A DNA stretch of 64,000 nt from Coprobacter fastidiosus (GTDB lineage Bacteria > Bacteroidota > Bacteroidia > Bacteroidales > Coprobacteraceae). Both the position numbers and the translations under genes were made by a program. Each line of letters opens with the position of its first letter. Position 1 is the first letter of the stretch. Where the stretch lies: positions 2,170,001 to 2,234,000 of the forward strand of contig NZ_AP028032.1 of assembly GCF_030296935.1 (NCBI RefSeq), read 5' to 3'. The notes below the pieces were generated by a model that did not search any database, was not told where the DNA came from, and saw only the letters and a list, made by a program, of their open reading frames with translations. Positions 36,696 to 45,170 of this stretch are shown piece by piece.

Positions 36696-37712
36696 ATGAG
36701 CAGCAATACAGAATATACCGCCAAAGATTTTAAAAGCGACCAATATGTACGCTGGTGTCCGGGGTGCGGAGATCATGCCGTAGTAAATACATTACAAAAA
36801 GCAATGGCCGAGTTAGGCATTCCGCCTCACAAAACGGCTGTTATATCGGGTATAGGTTGTTCATCCCGGTTACCGTATTATATGAATACTTATGGATTTC
36901 ATACGATTCACGGACGGGCAGCAGCTATCGCAACGGGTGTCAAAACCGCCAATCCCGATCTCACGGTATGGCAAATTACCGGAGACGGAGATTGTCTGGC
37001 TATCGGTGGGAACCACTTTATTCATGCCTTACGAAGAAATGTAGATCTTAATATTATCTTGCTGAACAACAAAATATACGGACTCACAAAAGGCCAATAT
37101 TCTCCGACCAGTGATCGAGGAGCTGTTACCAAATCATCTCCCTACGGTACGGTCGAAGACCCTTTCGTACCCGCAGAACTGACATTCGGAGCTCGAGGAC
37201 ATTTTTTTGCCCGGGCAATCGATGTCGATCTGGCCGTATCTAAAGAAGTAATGGTAGAAGCTGGAAGACATAAAGGGGCATCGGTCGTTGAAATTTTGCA
37301 AAACTGTGTCATATTCAACGACCACATACATAGTTATGTAGCGGATAAAGAATTCCGGGCAGAACGAACAATACATTTGAAGCACGGAGAAAAAATGCTT
37401 TTCGGTAAAGATCTCAATAAGGGATTGGTTCTCGACGGTTTCACATTAAAAGCAGTCACAATAGGAGAAAACGGAGTAACACTTAATGATATACTCACTC
37501 ATGATGCGACAACCCGAGATAATTTCTTACATCAACGCCTTGCCATGATGGACGGTCACGAACTGCCTTTGGCCGTAGGTGTTATTCGATCGGTCGATGC
37601 TCCCGTCTACGATCAAGAAGTAAAAAAACAGATCGACTCCATAAGAGAGAAGAATCCGAAAAAGACTCTTCGGGATCTTTTATTAAGTGAAGAGACATGG
37701 GAAGTTAAGTAA
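36696..37712 (+). CDS. korB: 2-oxoglutarate:ferredoxin oxidoreductase, beta subunit
   Basis: 338-residue ThDP and [4Fe-4S] subunit. CPGCGDH near the N-terminus supplies iron-sulfur cysteines, with another Cys in SGIGCSSR. The ThDP motif begins at ITGDGDCLAIGGNHFIHALR and ends LLNNKIYGLTKGQYSPTS. It is translated directly after korA and followed by a strong terminator. Confidence 0.95.
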   Translation: MSSNTEYTAKDFKSDQYVRWCPGCGDHAVVNTLQKAMAELGIPPHKTAVISGIGCSSRLPYYMNTYGFHTIHGRAAAIATGVKTANPDLTVWQITGDGDCLAIGGNHFIHALRRNVDLNIILLNNKIYGLTKGQYSPTSDRGAVTKSSPYGTVEDPFVPAELTFGARGHFFARAIDVDLAVSKEVMVEAGRHKGASVVEILQNCVIFNDHIHSYVADKEFRAERTIHLKHGEKMLFGKDLNKGLVLDGFTLKAVTIGENGVTLNDILTHDATTRDNFLHQRLAMMDGHELPLAVGVIRSVDAPVYDQEVKKQIDSIREKNPKKTLRDLLLSEETWEVK

Positions 37713-37844
37713 AATCTTGTCCGAGTTTTTACAAAGTTGACTTTGTGTGTTTTTTTGAGTTTTGCAAAGATGTTCTAATTCAAAGTTTCTTTATCGAAAA
37801 GATAAACTTTTAATCTGAAACCTAACTCAATTCAACGTAACCCC

Positions 37845-37892
37845 AAGAGCCATATCAAACTCTATTTTGAGTAATGATATGGCTCTTTAAAT
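37845..37892 (+). terminator. terminator of korAB
   Basis: A 13-bp stem (37845-37857 with 37875-37887) with an inner ACTC/GAGT pair, then T's. It could also end transcription of the opposing ATPase gene. Confidence 0.8.
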
Positions 37893-37917
37893 TTATCCTT
37901 TCCATAGTGCTCGTCTT

Positions 37918-37946
37918 AGAGCCTGTTCAAATTTTGCTTAGGTCAG
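37918..37946 (+). repeat. copy G: terminal fragment of the AGAGCCTGTC repeat
   Basis: AGAGCCTGTTCAAATTTTGC matches the family's left end; the following bases diverge after TTAGGTCA. It lies 17 bases after the ATPase stop codon. Confidence 0.45.
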
Positions 37947-37962
37947 ATTTGAGAACAAACGC

Positions 37963-39900
37963 TTAAATTCGTAACGCCCGCATTGCATTAAACACTGCCA
38001 AAACAGTTACACCGACATCTGCAAAAACAGCCATCCACATAGTACCGAGCCCGATAGAAGCAAGAACGAGTATTGCAATCTTTATACCGATAGCAAACCA
38101 TACATTCTCATGTGCAATGCATATGGTGCGACGTGCAATACGTATTGCTGTGGCTATTTTTGACGGTTGGTCATCCATGAGCACCACATCGGCGGCTTCT
38201 ATTGCGGCATCACTGCCAAGTCCACCCATTGCAATACCAATATCCGCACGTTTCAAAACAGGAGCATCATTAATTCCATCACCTACAAAAGCAAGAGTTT
38301 TGTTTTCTGTTTTTGTGGCAAGCAACTGCTCAACATATCTCACCTTATCGGCAGGCATCAACTCGGCGTAGCAAGTGTCGAGTCCGAGTTTTTTTGCCAC
38401 ATCAAACGCAACCTCCTTACGATCACCGGTAAGCATTACCATATGATCCACGCCAAGTCGTTTCAGTGATTTAACAGCCTGTGCACTATCATCTTTCAAA
38501 CGGTCATTTATGACTACATGCCCGACATATTTACCATCTACGGCCACATGAATTATCGTTCCTATACTATGACAATTATTCCATTTTACACCAATCGCAT
38601 CCATCATTTTAGAGTTACCCACACAAACAGTACAGCCCGATACATTTGCACGGATTCCATGTCCTGCAATTTCCTCGACATCCGTTATCTTACAACCATC
38701 TGTTGCCTCGTTCGGGAAAGCGGTACGCAAGGCTTCTCCTATCGGATGTGTAGAGAAATGTTCCACATGCGCCGCAAGATGTAAAAGTTCTGTTTCATTG
38801 AAATCATCAGGATGTACAGCTGTTACCTCAAATTCTCCCCGAGTTAAAGTTCCGGTCTTATCGAATACCACCGTACCCACTCTTGCCAGCGTATCCATAT
38901 AATTACTCCCTTTAATAAGAATACCTTTGCGTGATGCACCGCCAAGTCCCCCAAAGAATGTGAGCGGTACACTGATCACCAAAGCACATGGACATGATAC
39001 TACGAGAAAAATCAGTGCACGGTGAAACCACGCCGGGAACGACTCGGCAAATCCCACCGATGAAAATAACGGTGGTATAACAGCAAGCAGTAATGCGGCA
39101 ATAACCACAATCGGGGTATATACGTGTGCAAACTTTGTAATGAACGATTCACTCTTAGATTTATGCTCATCGGCACTTTCCACCAGTTCGATAATTTTTG
39201 AAACCGTACTCTCCCCGAAATCTTTAGTCGTTTTTACGCGAATAACCCCCGTAAGGTTAACACAGCCCGAAATTACGTCATCGCCCACGCTCAAATCTCT
39301 GGGCATGCTTTCTCCCGTCAGGGCAATCGTGTTAAGAGATGATGTGCCGTCAATAACTTTTCCGTCAAGAGGAACTTTTTCGCCCGGCTTAATGACAATG
39401 ATATCTCCCACATTTACATTTTCGGGTGAAACGGTTACCAATTTTCCACCGATCTCCACATTAGCAACGTCAGGACGTATATCCATAAGATGTGAAATGC
39501 TGCCACGGCTCTTTCCTTCAGCATAATTTTCAAATAACTCTCCTATTTGGAAGAATAACATTACAAATACCGCTTCCGGAAATTCTGTCTCAGCTCCCGG
39601 AAAAAAGCCAATACAAAGTGCGCCGATTGTAGCAATAGACATCAGGAAATGTTCATTGAAGATATCTCCACCCAAGATGCCTTCAGCCGCCTCTGCCAAT
39701 GTATGATAACCGACAAACAAATAAGGAGCGAGATAAACGAGTAGTAGTTGCCATGTTGGCAGATTACAGTTCTTCTCAATAAGTACCGCTCCAATAAACA
39801 AAAGTATAGTGACGATAATAAGGATTACTTGCCCTTTCAACCCTCCGTGAGCATGAAGGTGTTTATGACCGTGATGATGCTCGTGATGATTATGTGCCAT
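37963..39900 (-). CDS. P1B-type metal-exporting ATPase (ZntA-like)
   Basis: 645-residue heavy-metal P-type ATPase for Zn/Cd/Pb or similar ions. The first 20 residues are histidine rich (MAHNHHEHHHGHKHLHAHGG) in place of a CxxC-containing HMA domain. The actuator motif TGES is at 195-198, the membrane metal site CPC at 303-305, the phosphorylated Asp347 in DKTGTLT, then MLTGDRKEVA and GDGINDAPVLKRADIGIAMG. The CPC motif fits zinc/cadmium or copper; overall likeness favours Zn/Cd. A Fur-family gene lies upstream on the same strand, across a 334-base gap with a repeat and the promoter. Confidence 0.9.
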   Translation of the reverse strand: MAHNHHEHHHGHKHLHAHGGLKGQVILIIVTILLFIGAVLIEKNCNLPTWQLLLVYLAPYLFVGYHTLAEAAEGILGGDIFNEHFLMSIATIGALCIGFFPGAETEFPEAVFVMLFFQIGELFENYAEGKSRGSISHLMDIRPDVANVEIGGKLVTVSPENVNVGDIIVIKPGEKVPLDGKVIDGTSSLNTIALTGESMPRDLSVGDDVISGCVNLTGVIRVKTTKDFGESTVSKIIELVESADEHKSKSESFITKFAHVYTPIVVIAALLLAVIPPLFSSVGFAESFPAWFHRALIFLVVSCPCALVISVPLTFFGGLGGASRKGILIKGSNYMDTLARVGTVVFDKTGTLTRGEFEVTAVHPDDFNETELLHLAAHVEHFSTHPIGEALRTAFPNEATDGCKITDVEEIAGHGIRANVSGCTVCVGNSKMMDAIGVKWNNCHSIGTIIHVAVDGKYVGHVVINDRLKDDSAQAVKSLKRLGVDHMVMLTGDRKEVAFDVAKKLGLDTCYAELMPADKVRYVEQLLATKTENKTLAFVGDGINDAPVLKRADIGIAMGGLGSDAAIEAADVVLMDDQPSKIATAIRIARRTICIAHENVWFAIGIKIAILVLASIGLGTMWMAVFADVGVTVLAVFNAMRALRI

Positions 39901-39931
39901 AATTAAAACATGATTATTTTGATCTTTGGCA

Positions 39932-39939
39932 CAAAGTTA
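39932..39939 (-). promoter_or_regulatory. -7 box of the metal ATPase gene
   Basis: Minus-strand TAACTTTG, exact match, 31 bases before the ATG. A second similar box, TTTCTTTG, is at 39972-39965. No clear metal-regulator operator palindrome was recognised. Confidence 0.5.
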
Positions 39940-40028
39940 GAGAGAAAATTATGCAACCTGATTGCAAAGAAATTTGTACCCTCTATTGAGTAAAAATGAT
40001 TTGCACTTTATTCTATATCATTTGCCTT

Positions 40029-40110
40029 AGAGCCTATCTAAATTTTCCGATAAAAAACTCTATCGGGTCATTTTTGCTCTTTCTTCCGGTCTGTTTTACC
40101 GTTTTCACAA
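40029..40110 (+). repeat. copy C of the AGAGCCTGTC repeat
   Basis: Starts AGAGCCTATCTAAATTTTCC and continues with TCGGGTCATTTTT and CCGTTTTCAC at the same spacing as copy A. The right terminus is missing; the following 120 bases up to the fur stop show only scattered similarity to copy A. Confidence 0.6.
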
Positions 40111-40234
40111 GAAGTGGACAGTGAAAATAAGGCTATAATCGAGGACAAGCAGTCCATATCGGGACAAGGCATATCCTCCACAGAAAAAACAAGTATTGGC
40201 AAAGCGCCAAAGAAATGCCGATCAAGCAAACGTC

Positions 40235-40675
40235 TCAAATTTCGGAATGCCGTCTCTTACATTCCGGGCATTCCCCCTTGATCATATAATTGACAAAATG
40301 CGGTGTGAAATTTTCGGGAAGTTCCATTACCGGAACGTGTATCGTCTTAAAACAATATGTCCGGTGACACACTTCGCAATAAAAATGGATATGCATATCG
40401 GAAAGAGAGCATCTGCCTTCACTCATGCAAACCTCATACTTTAAAGACCCGCTGCCGTCTTCCATTGCATGAACGACATTATGTTCGAGAAACAATGTCA
40501 ACACACGAAAGATGCTGGACTTATCCATCGTAACGATAAAATCTTCTAAATCCGATAAACTGACAGGCGTCGAATTACTCAACAAAGCTTTTAATACCAA
40601 TATACGGTTAGCCGTCGGCTTTACTCCCTTTCGTTCTAATTTTTCCAAAATTTCTTTCTCTCCCATATTCTCCAT
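40235..40675 (-). CDS. Fur family metalloregulator
   Basis: 146 residues. A winged helix at about 10-85 (GVKPTANRILVLKALL, DKSSIFRVLTLFLEHNVV) is followed by a dimerisation domain with the His-rich metal segment DMHIHFYCEVCHRTYCF and a structural zinc CPEC near the end. The pattern fits the Fur/Zur/PerR superfamily; the metal cannot be told. It is 31 bases downstream of mnmA on the same strand, so it is probably co-transcribed, and it precedes the metal ATPase. Confidence 0.88.
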   Translation of the reverse strand: MENMGEKEILEKLERKGVKPTANRILVLKALLSNSTPVSLSDLEDFIVTMDKSSIFRVLTLFLEHNVVHAMEDGSGSLKYEVCMSEGRCSLSDMHIHFYCEVCHRTYCFKTIHVPVMELPENFTPHFVNYMIKGECPECKRRHSEI

Positions 40676-40706
40676 AGCACATTTTTAATCTGATATAACG
40701 TTATTA

Positions 40707-41759
40707 TTACTCCGCAGATACAATAATGCCTCCGCCCAATAGTCTATCCCCGCAATAAAAAACGGCCGCCTGACCGGGAGCAACAGAATGTACCGGCTCG
40801 TCAAAACGAACTTCCGCCTGATTATCCGAAATAAAAAAGACCCGACAAGGAGTATTCTGTTTTCGATAACGGATTCTGCAGGTTATCGCACAACGTCCGT
40901 CAAAATCGGAAGAATCGATTACATTTACAGATTTCAATATCATCCGGATTTTATACATCCCCGAAAGGGGCGCAATAACTACTCGATTATCTTGAGCAGA
41001 AATTTCTTTAACAAAAACCGGATGCTGCAAATTCAACCCCAGTCCTCTGCGTTGACCTACGGTATAAAAAGGATATCCTTTATGCTTACCGATAATCTTG
41101 CCGGATTCATCTTCGTAAAATCCCTCTGAAAAAACAGACTCGCCCAACCGTTTTTTCAAAAAAGAGCGATAATCTCCCGGACAAAAACAAACTCCCAAAC
41201 TATCTTTTCGGGCAGCAATCTGAAAGAATCCCCGTTGTCGGGCAATTTCCCGAACCTCAGTCTTTGTTAACGTCCCTAAAGGTAAAATCATTCTTTTGAT
41301 CAAAATTTCAGGAAGTCCCCAAAGAAAAAAGGATTGGTCTTTGTCCGGATCGACTCCGGATTGCAGATAAGAATGACCACCCGCTTCCATCAATCGGACA
41401 TAATGCCCGGTAGCGATATGCCGGATACCCTGTTCATCTGCAACTTTGGCCATTAACGGCCATTTAAAGGTATTATTGCAAACAATGCAGGGTACAGGAG
41501 TGCGACCGGACATATATTCATCTATAAAATAAGCAACGATATTCTTCTCAAATTCCGCCCTTGCATCATAAATATAATGAGGTATTCCCAATCGAGCAGC
41601 TAATTCAGCCGCCTCACTCAAATATGCAGTATTTTCATCAATCTCATAAAACCGAAACGTTATACCTGTAACATCGTAGCCCTGCTCCTGCAGCAACATT
41701 GCAGCGACAGAACTGTCTGTACCGCCACTCATCCCCAATAAAACCTTTTTTCTGTTCAT
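40707..41759 (-). CDS. mnmA: tRNA-specific 2-thiouridylase
   Basis: Adds the sulfur of s2U34 in Lys, Glu and Gln tRNAs. 350 residues. The PP-loop motif is GMSGGTDSSVAAMLLQEQGY, the catalytic nucleophile Cys is in PVPCIVCNNTFKW, and the second active-site Cys is in GVCFCPGDYR. DKDQSFFLWGL and FYTVGQRRGLG are typical. It heads an mnmA-fur pair and is divergent from the HAD gene; the two -7 boxes are 22 bases apart. Confidence 0.94.
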   Translation of the reverse strand: MNRKKVLLGMSGGTDSSVAAMLLQEQGYDVTGITFRFYEIDENTAYLSEAAELAARLGIPHYIYDARAEFEKNIVAYFIDEYMSGRTPVPCIVCNNTFKWPLMAKVADEQGIRHIATGHYVRLMEAGGHSYLQSGVDPDKDQSFFLWGLPEILIKRMILPLGTLTKTEVREIARQRGFFQIAARKDSLGVCFCPGDYRSFLKKRLGESVFSEGFYEDESGKIIGKHKGYPFYTVGQRRGLGLNLQHPVFVKEISAQDNRVVIAPLSGMYKIRMILKSVNVIDSSDFDGRCAITCRIRYRKQNTPCRVFFISDNQAEVRFDEPVHSVAPGQAAVFYCGDRLLGGGIIVSAE

Positions 41760-41779
41760 TTCAGATTTTTTACCTCTCG

Positions 41780-41787
41780 CAAATATA
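41780..41787 (-). promoter_or_regulatory. -7 box of mnmA
   Basis: Minus-strand TATATTTG, exact match, 20 bases before the ATG. Confidence 0.6.
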
Positions 41788-41809
41788 AGACTATTCCTAT
41801 GAATGTATG

Positions 41810-41817
41810 TATCTTTG
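41810..41817 (+). promoter_or_regulatory. -7 box of the HAD gene
   Basis: TATCTTTG, exact match. It lies after the first in-frame ATG (41799), so initiation must be at 41826, 41832 or 41841. Confidence 0.6.
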
Positions 41818-41840
41818 CTTTCAAAATGGAAATGAATCGT

Positions 41841-42530
41841 ATGAAAAAAGAATTGGATATCATCACTTTCGATGCAGACGACACGTTATGGGAAAATGAA
41901 CTTTTTTTCAGGGAAAACGAGCATTGTTTTTGCGAACTGATTAAAGAATATGCCGATCAAAATCAAGTCCTCGAATCGTTATTAAAAAACGAAATAAAAA
42001 CACTTCCTATATATGGTTACGGAATCAAGGGATTTGTTCTCAGTATGATAGAAACAGCATTGGAACTCAGCAACAATAAAATTTCAGGAAATACGATTAA
42101 AGAAATATTGGAATTAGGGAAAAAACAGCTTTCTTATCCTGTCAAATTAATCGACGGTGTAGAGGATACGCTATCTGCTCTTCAAAAAGATTATACCTTG
42201 GTTATGGCAACGAAAGGCGATCTTACCGACCAAGAACGAAAGATCGAAGAATCGGGATTAAAAAAATACTTTTCCCATATCGAAATCATGAGCGAGAAAA
42301 ATGAGTCGGGTTACCGGTCTCTGATAGATCGTCTACAAGTATCTCCGGACAAATTTCTCATGGTCGGGAACTCCTTGAAATCGGATATTATTCCGGTCTT
42401 GTCGATCGGAGGATATGCTGCACACATTCCTTTTTATACGACATGGGAACATGAAAAAGTTGACAAGCCGGAGACATGTGACCGGATGTTTTCATTAAAA
42501 TCGATTCGGGAATTGTTGTCTATTATTTAG
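41841..42530 (+). CDS. HAD superfamily hydrolase
   Basis: 229 residues from the ATG at 41841. Motif I is ITFDADDTLWENE (Asp11 nucleophile, Asp13), followed by a helical cap, motif II in VMATKGD, and motif IV LMVGNSLKSDIIPVLSIGG. It is a cytosolic phosphatase of the phosphoglycolate/beta-phosphoglucomutase-like branch; substrate unknown. Alternative starts at 41826 and 41832 add five or three residues. Confidence 0.85.
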   Translation: MKKELDIITFDADDTLWENELFFRENEHCFCELIKEYADQNQVLESLLKNEIKTLPIYGYGIKGFVLSMIETALELSNNKISGNTIKEILELGKKQLSYPVKLIDGVEDTLSALQKDYTLVMATKGDLTDQERKIEESGLKKYFSHIEIMSEKNESGYRSLIDRLQVSPDKFLMVGNSLKSDIIPVLSIGGYAAHIPFYTTWEHEKVDKPETCDRMFSLKSIRELLSII

Positions 42531-42560
42531 TTCCTGTTCAAATTTCCCGATAAAGTCCAG
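42529..42560 (+). repeat. copy F: fragment of the AGAGCCTGTC repeat
   Basis: AGTTCCTGTTCAAATTTCCC followed by GATAAA resembles the left terminus of the family; the first bases overlap the HAD stop codon. It is short, so resemblance by chance is possible. Confidence 0.35.
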
Positions 42561-42572
42561 GTAGACTCTTAA

Positions 42573-43796
42573 TTAAACAAAAACAAGAGTCGAAATGCTT
42601 TTTTCGTCCAATATTTCATTGGCAACCTCGAGCAGATCCGATGCAGTAACGGCTTCTACCCTACGAAATGATTCTTCAAGAGTATCATATTTATTGTAAT
42701 GTAAGAAGGTTTTTCCTAAACCCAAAGCCATACTTTCCCGATTTTCAGTTCCGACCCCCATCTGTCCGATAAACTGCTTTTTGACCGCAGCCAGTTGGGA
42801 TATAGACAATGCCGTATCACGCAAACGCTTAAATTCTTTATGCATCAATGAAAGACATCTATCAACTTTCTTCGGATCTGTTCCGAAATATATAGCAAAG
42901 ACCCCGGTATCTGTATATGAAGTTACAGAAGACTCGACAGTATAAACACATCCTGTTTTCTCACGTAAAGCAATGTTCAGACGGCTGTTCATGCCCGGCC
43001 CTCCAAGCATATTATTCAATAAGAATAAAGGGACGCGCCGCTCATCGAACATACTATACGCCCGATTCCCGACCAATGCATGCGCTTGAAAAGTATCCAA
43101 AATACGCCGCTCAGCAAACGGAGTATATCCTCCGGGAGCAACTCTATGGTTTATACCTTTCCCTTCCGGTTCTCCCCCGATATATTTCTCAAGCAGAGAT
43201 ATCACACGCTTAAAAGGCGTATGTCCCATAAAAAAGAACACCATATTCGAAGGTATATACTGCTGTCTCAAAAAACGACGTCCGTCTTGAGAGGTAAAAC
43301 GAAGTAATTCTTCCGGTTCTCCCAATATATTGTGCCCCAAGGCATGTCCTGAAAAAAGCAAATTCTCAAATTCATCATAAATCAATTCGGCCGGATTATC
43401 TTTATAAGAATTGATCTCATCGAGAATTACTTCCACCTCTCGTTCTATCTCCTGCGCCGGGAATTGCGAATGGAGTACCAAATCACACAGCAACTCGACA
43501 GCCCGAGACAAGTGCTCTTCTAAAAAAACGGCATATACAGTTGTCTCCTCCTTTGCCGTATAAGCATTCAACTCACCTCCAACATTTTCCATTCGGTTCA
43601 AGATATGCCACGATCTGCGATGTGCAGTTCCTTTAAATATAAGATGCTCGACAAAATGAGCCATACCGAATTCCCCTGAGAATTCGTCCCTCGTTCCCGC
43701 ATTGACCGTAAATCCGCAGTAAGAGACAGTAGAAACGGTAGGCTGATATATAATACGCAACCCGTTCGATAAAGTATAAAATTGATGATGTGCCAT
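42573..43796 (-). CDS. M16 family zinc protease
   Basis: 407 residues from the ATG at 43796 (MAHHQFYTLSNGLRIIYQPT). The inverted zinc motif HxxEH is His47-Phe-Val-Glu50-His51 in MAHFVEHLIFKGT, with the third ligand expected in EREVEVILDEI. One M16 active domain plus one inactive-like half make a typical processing-peptidase-like subunit. The in-frame ATG at 43820 coincides with the -7 box and is not used. Confidence 0.92.
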   Translation of the reverse strand: MAHHQFYTLSNGLRIIYQPTVSTVSYCGFTVNAGTRDEFSGEFGMAHFVEHLIFKGTAHRRSWHILNRMENVGGELNAYTAKEETTVYAVFLEEHLSRAVELLCDLVLHSQFPAQEIEREVEVILDEINSYKDNPAELIYDEFENLLFSGHALGHNILGEPEELLRFTSQDGRRFLRQQYIPSNMVFFFMGHTPFKRVISLLEKYIGGEPEGKGINHRVAPGGYTPFAERRILDTFQAHALVGNRAYSMFDERRVPLFLLNNMLGGPGMNSRLNIALREKTGCVYTVESSVTSYTDTGVFAIYFGTDPKKVDRCLSLMHKEFKRLRDTALSISQLAAVKKQFIGQMGVGTENRESMALGLGKTFLHYNKYDTLEESFRRVEAVTASDLLEVANEILDEKSISTLVFV

Positions 43797-43819
43797 GCTT
43801 TCTTTTTCTTTTAAGCGCA

Positions 43820-43827
43820 CAAAATTA
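43820..43827 (-). promoter_or_regulatory. -7 box of the M16 protease gene
   Basis: Minus-strand TAATTTTG, exact match, 23 bases before the ATG at 43796. Confidence 0.6.
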
Positions 43828-43959
43828 GATATAAAAAAATGTTCCGAACTATTTTTTCCAAAACATTTCTTTTACTATCAACAATATACTATTGATAAAA
43901 AATATTTTGAGAAAGATAATATTTAGTAAAAAAGCCCTATCTTCGTTTTTATAAATCCA

Positions 43960-44514
43960 ATGAAAAAAACTATGATTCAAAATATCGGTCTTTTTTGCGC
44001 TTCAGGGAACGAAGTCGACAGTTGTTATTTTGAAGAGTCGGCAATAATAGGCCGATGGATAGGGAAAAATAAAAAAAGGTTGATATACGGTGGGGCTAAT
44101 GTCGGACTCATGGAAGCGACAGCCGAACACGTCAAAAAACACGGTGGATCTATCACCGGGATCATTACACACCGCATCTGCGATTATGGAAAGGCCAGCC
44201 GACTACCGGATGAGCTGATAAGGGTAGACACTCTCGGAGAGAGAAAACAAATAATGCTCGACAAAGCCGATGTATTCATTGCCTTGCCCGGTGGATTCGG
44301 AACATTAGATGAAATTTTTACCGTAATCGCAGCCGGACATTTAGGTTATCATGACAAGAAAGTCGTATTCTGCAATACAAACGGATTCTACAACCTTCTG
44401 ATCAACCAGATAGAGCTATTTTACAGGGAACGATTCGCATCTCCTCATTACAAAAATTATTATCAAATAGCGACAAATGCAGAAGAGTGTATCCGAATAC
44501 TCGAGAATTTTTGA
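43960..44514 (+). CDS. LOG family protein (TIGR00730)
   Basis: 184-residue Rossmann-like protein. It holds the phosphoribohydrolase motif PGGFGTLDE (110-118) and the paired GERKQ (93-97) with YGGANVGLM. Family members release adenine-type bases from nucleoside 5'-monophosphates (cytokinin riboside phosphate in plants and Actinobacteria); the bacterial role is often nucleotide salvage. First of LOG-SIS-PfkB, with gaps of 29 and 6 bases. A near -7 box TATCTTCG is at 43938-43945. Confidence 0.88.
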   Translation: MKKTMIQNIGLFCASGNEVDSCYFEESAIIGRWIGKNKKRLIYGGANVGLMEATAEHVKKHGGSITGIITHRICDYGKASRLPDELIRVDTLGERKQIMLDKADVFIALPGGFGTLDEIFTVIAAGHLGYHDKKVVFCNTNGFYNLLINQIELFYRERFASPHYKNYYQIATNAEECIRILENF

Positions 44515-44543
44515 ATTATTAAATCAATTAAATATATACCGGA

Positions 44544-45164
44544 ATGACAACTGCTGAGGACATTCAATCTATTTTACAACGTGAAGCAAACGCTATATTA
44601 AATATTCCTATATCCGATGCTTTTGAAAAAGCAATTTCATTAATTGTAGAACAAGTACATCGCAAAAAAGGGAAATTAGTTACCAGCGGAATGGGGAAAG
44701 CCGGACAGATTGCCATGAATATCGCAACGACTTTCTGTTCTACAGGAATACCTTCTGTTTTTCTACATCCCAGTGAAGCCCAACACGGAGACTTAGGCGT
44801 TCTGCAAGAAAACGATCTAATGCTGGTAATTTCTAATTCGGGAAAAACCCGTGAAATTTTAGAATTACTCGTTTTGGCATCCCGGCTGCAACCTGATCTA
44901 CGATTTATTGTCATTACCGGAAATCCCGACAGTCAATTGGCACAATCCGCCGATGTCTGCCTGTTTACCGGAGCACCGGCAGAAGTTTGTCCGTTAGGCC
45001 TCACTCCGACGACTTCGACAACTCTCATGACTGTTATCGGCGACATATTAGTCGTAGGCACTATGAAAGCAACCGGATTCGACAGCAGCCAATACGCACT
45101 AAGGCATCACGGAGGATATTTGGGACAACTTTCACGGGAACAATCTTGTGACGACAAAAAATAA
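44544..45164 (+). CDS. SIS domain sugar-phosphate isomerase (KpsF/GutQ-like, no CBS domains)
   Basis: 206 residues, a single sugar-isomerase domain: TSGMGKAGQIAMNIATTFCS, FLHPSEAQHGDLGVL, LVISNSGKTREILELLVLAS. KdsD/KpsF arabinose-5-phosphate isomerases have about 320 residues with two CBS repeats; this one lacks them, so it is either a short arabinose-5-phosphate isomerase serving Kdo synthesis or another ketose-aldose isomerase. It directly precedes the PfkB kinase gene. Confidence 0.87.
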   Translation: MTTAEDIQSILQREANAILNIPISDAFEKAISLIVEQVHRKKGKLVTSGMGKAGQIAMNIATTFCSTGIPSVFLHPSEAQHGDLGVLQENDLMLVISNSGKTREILELLVLASRLQPDLRFIVITGNPDSQLAQSADVCLFTGAPAEVCPLGLTPTTSTTLMTVIGDILVVGTMKATGFDSSQYALRHHGGYLGQLSREQSCDDKK

Positions 45165-45170
45165 CGATAT

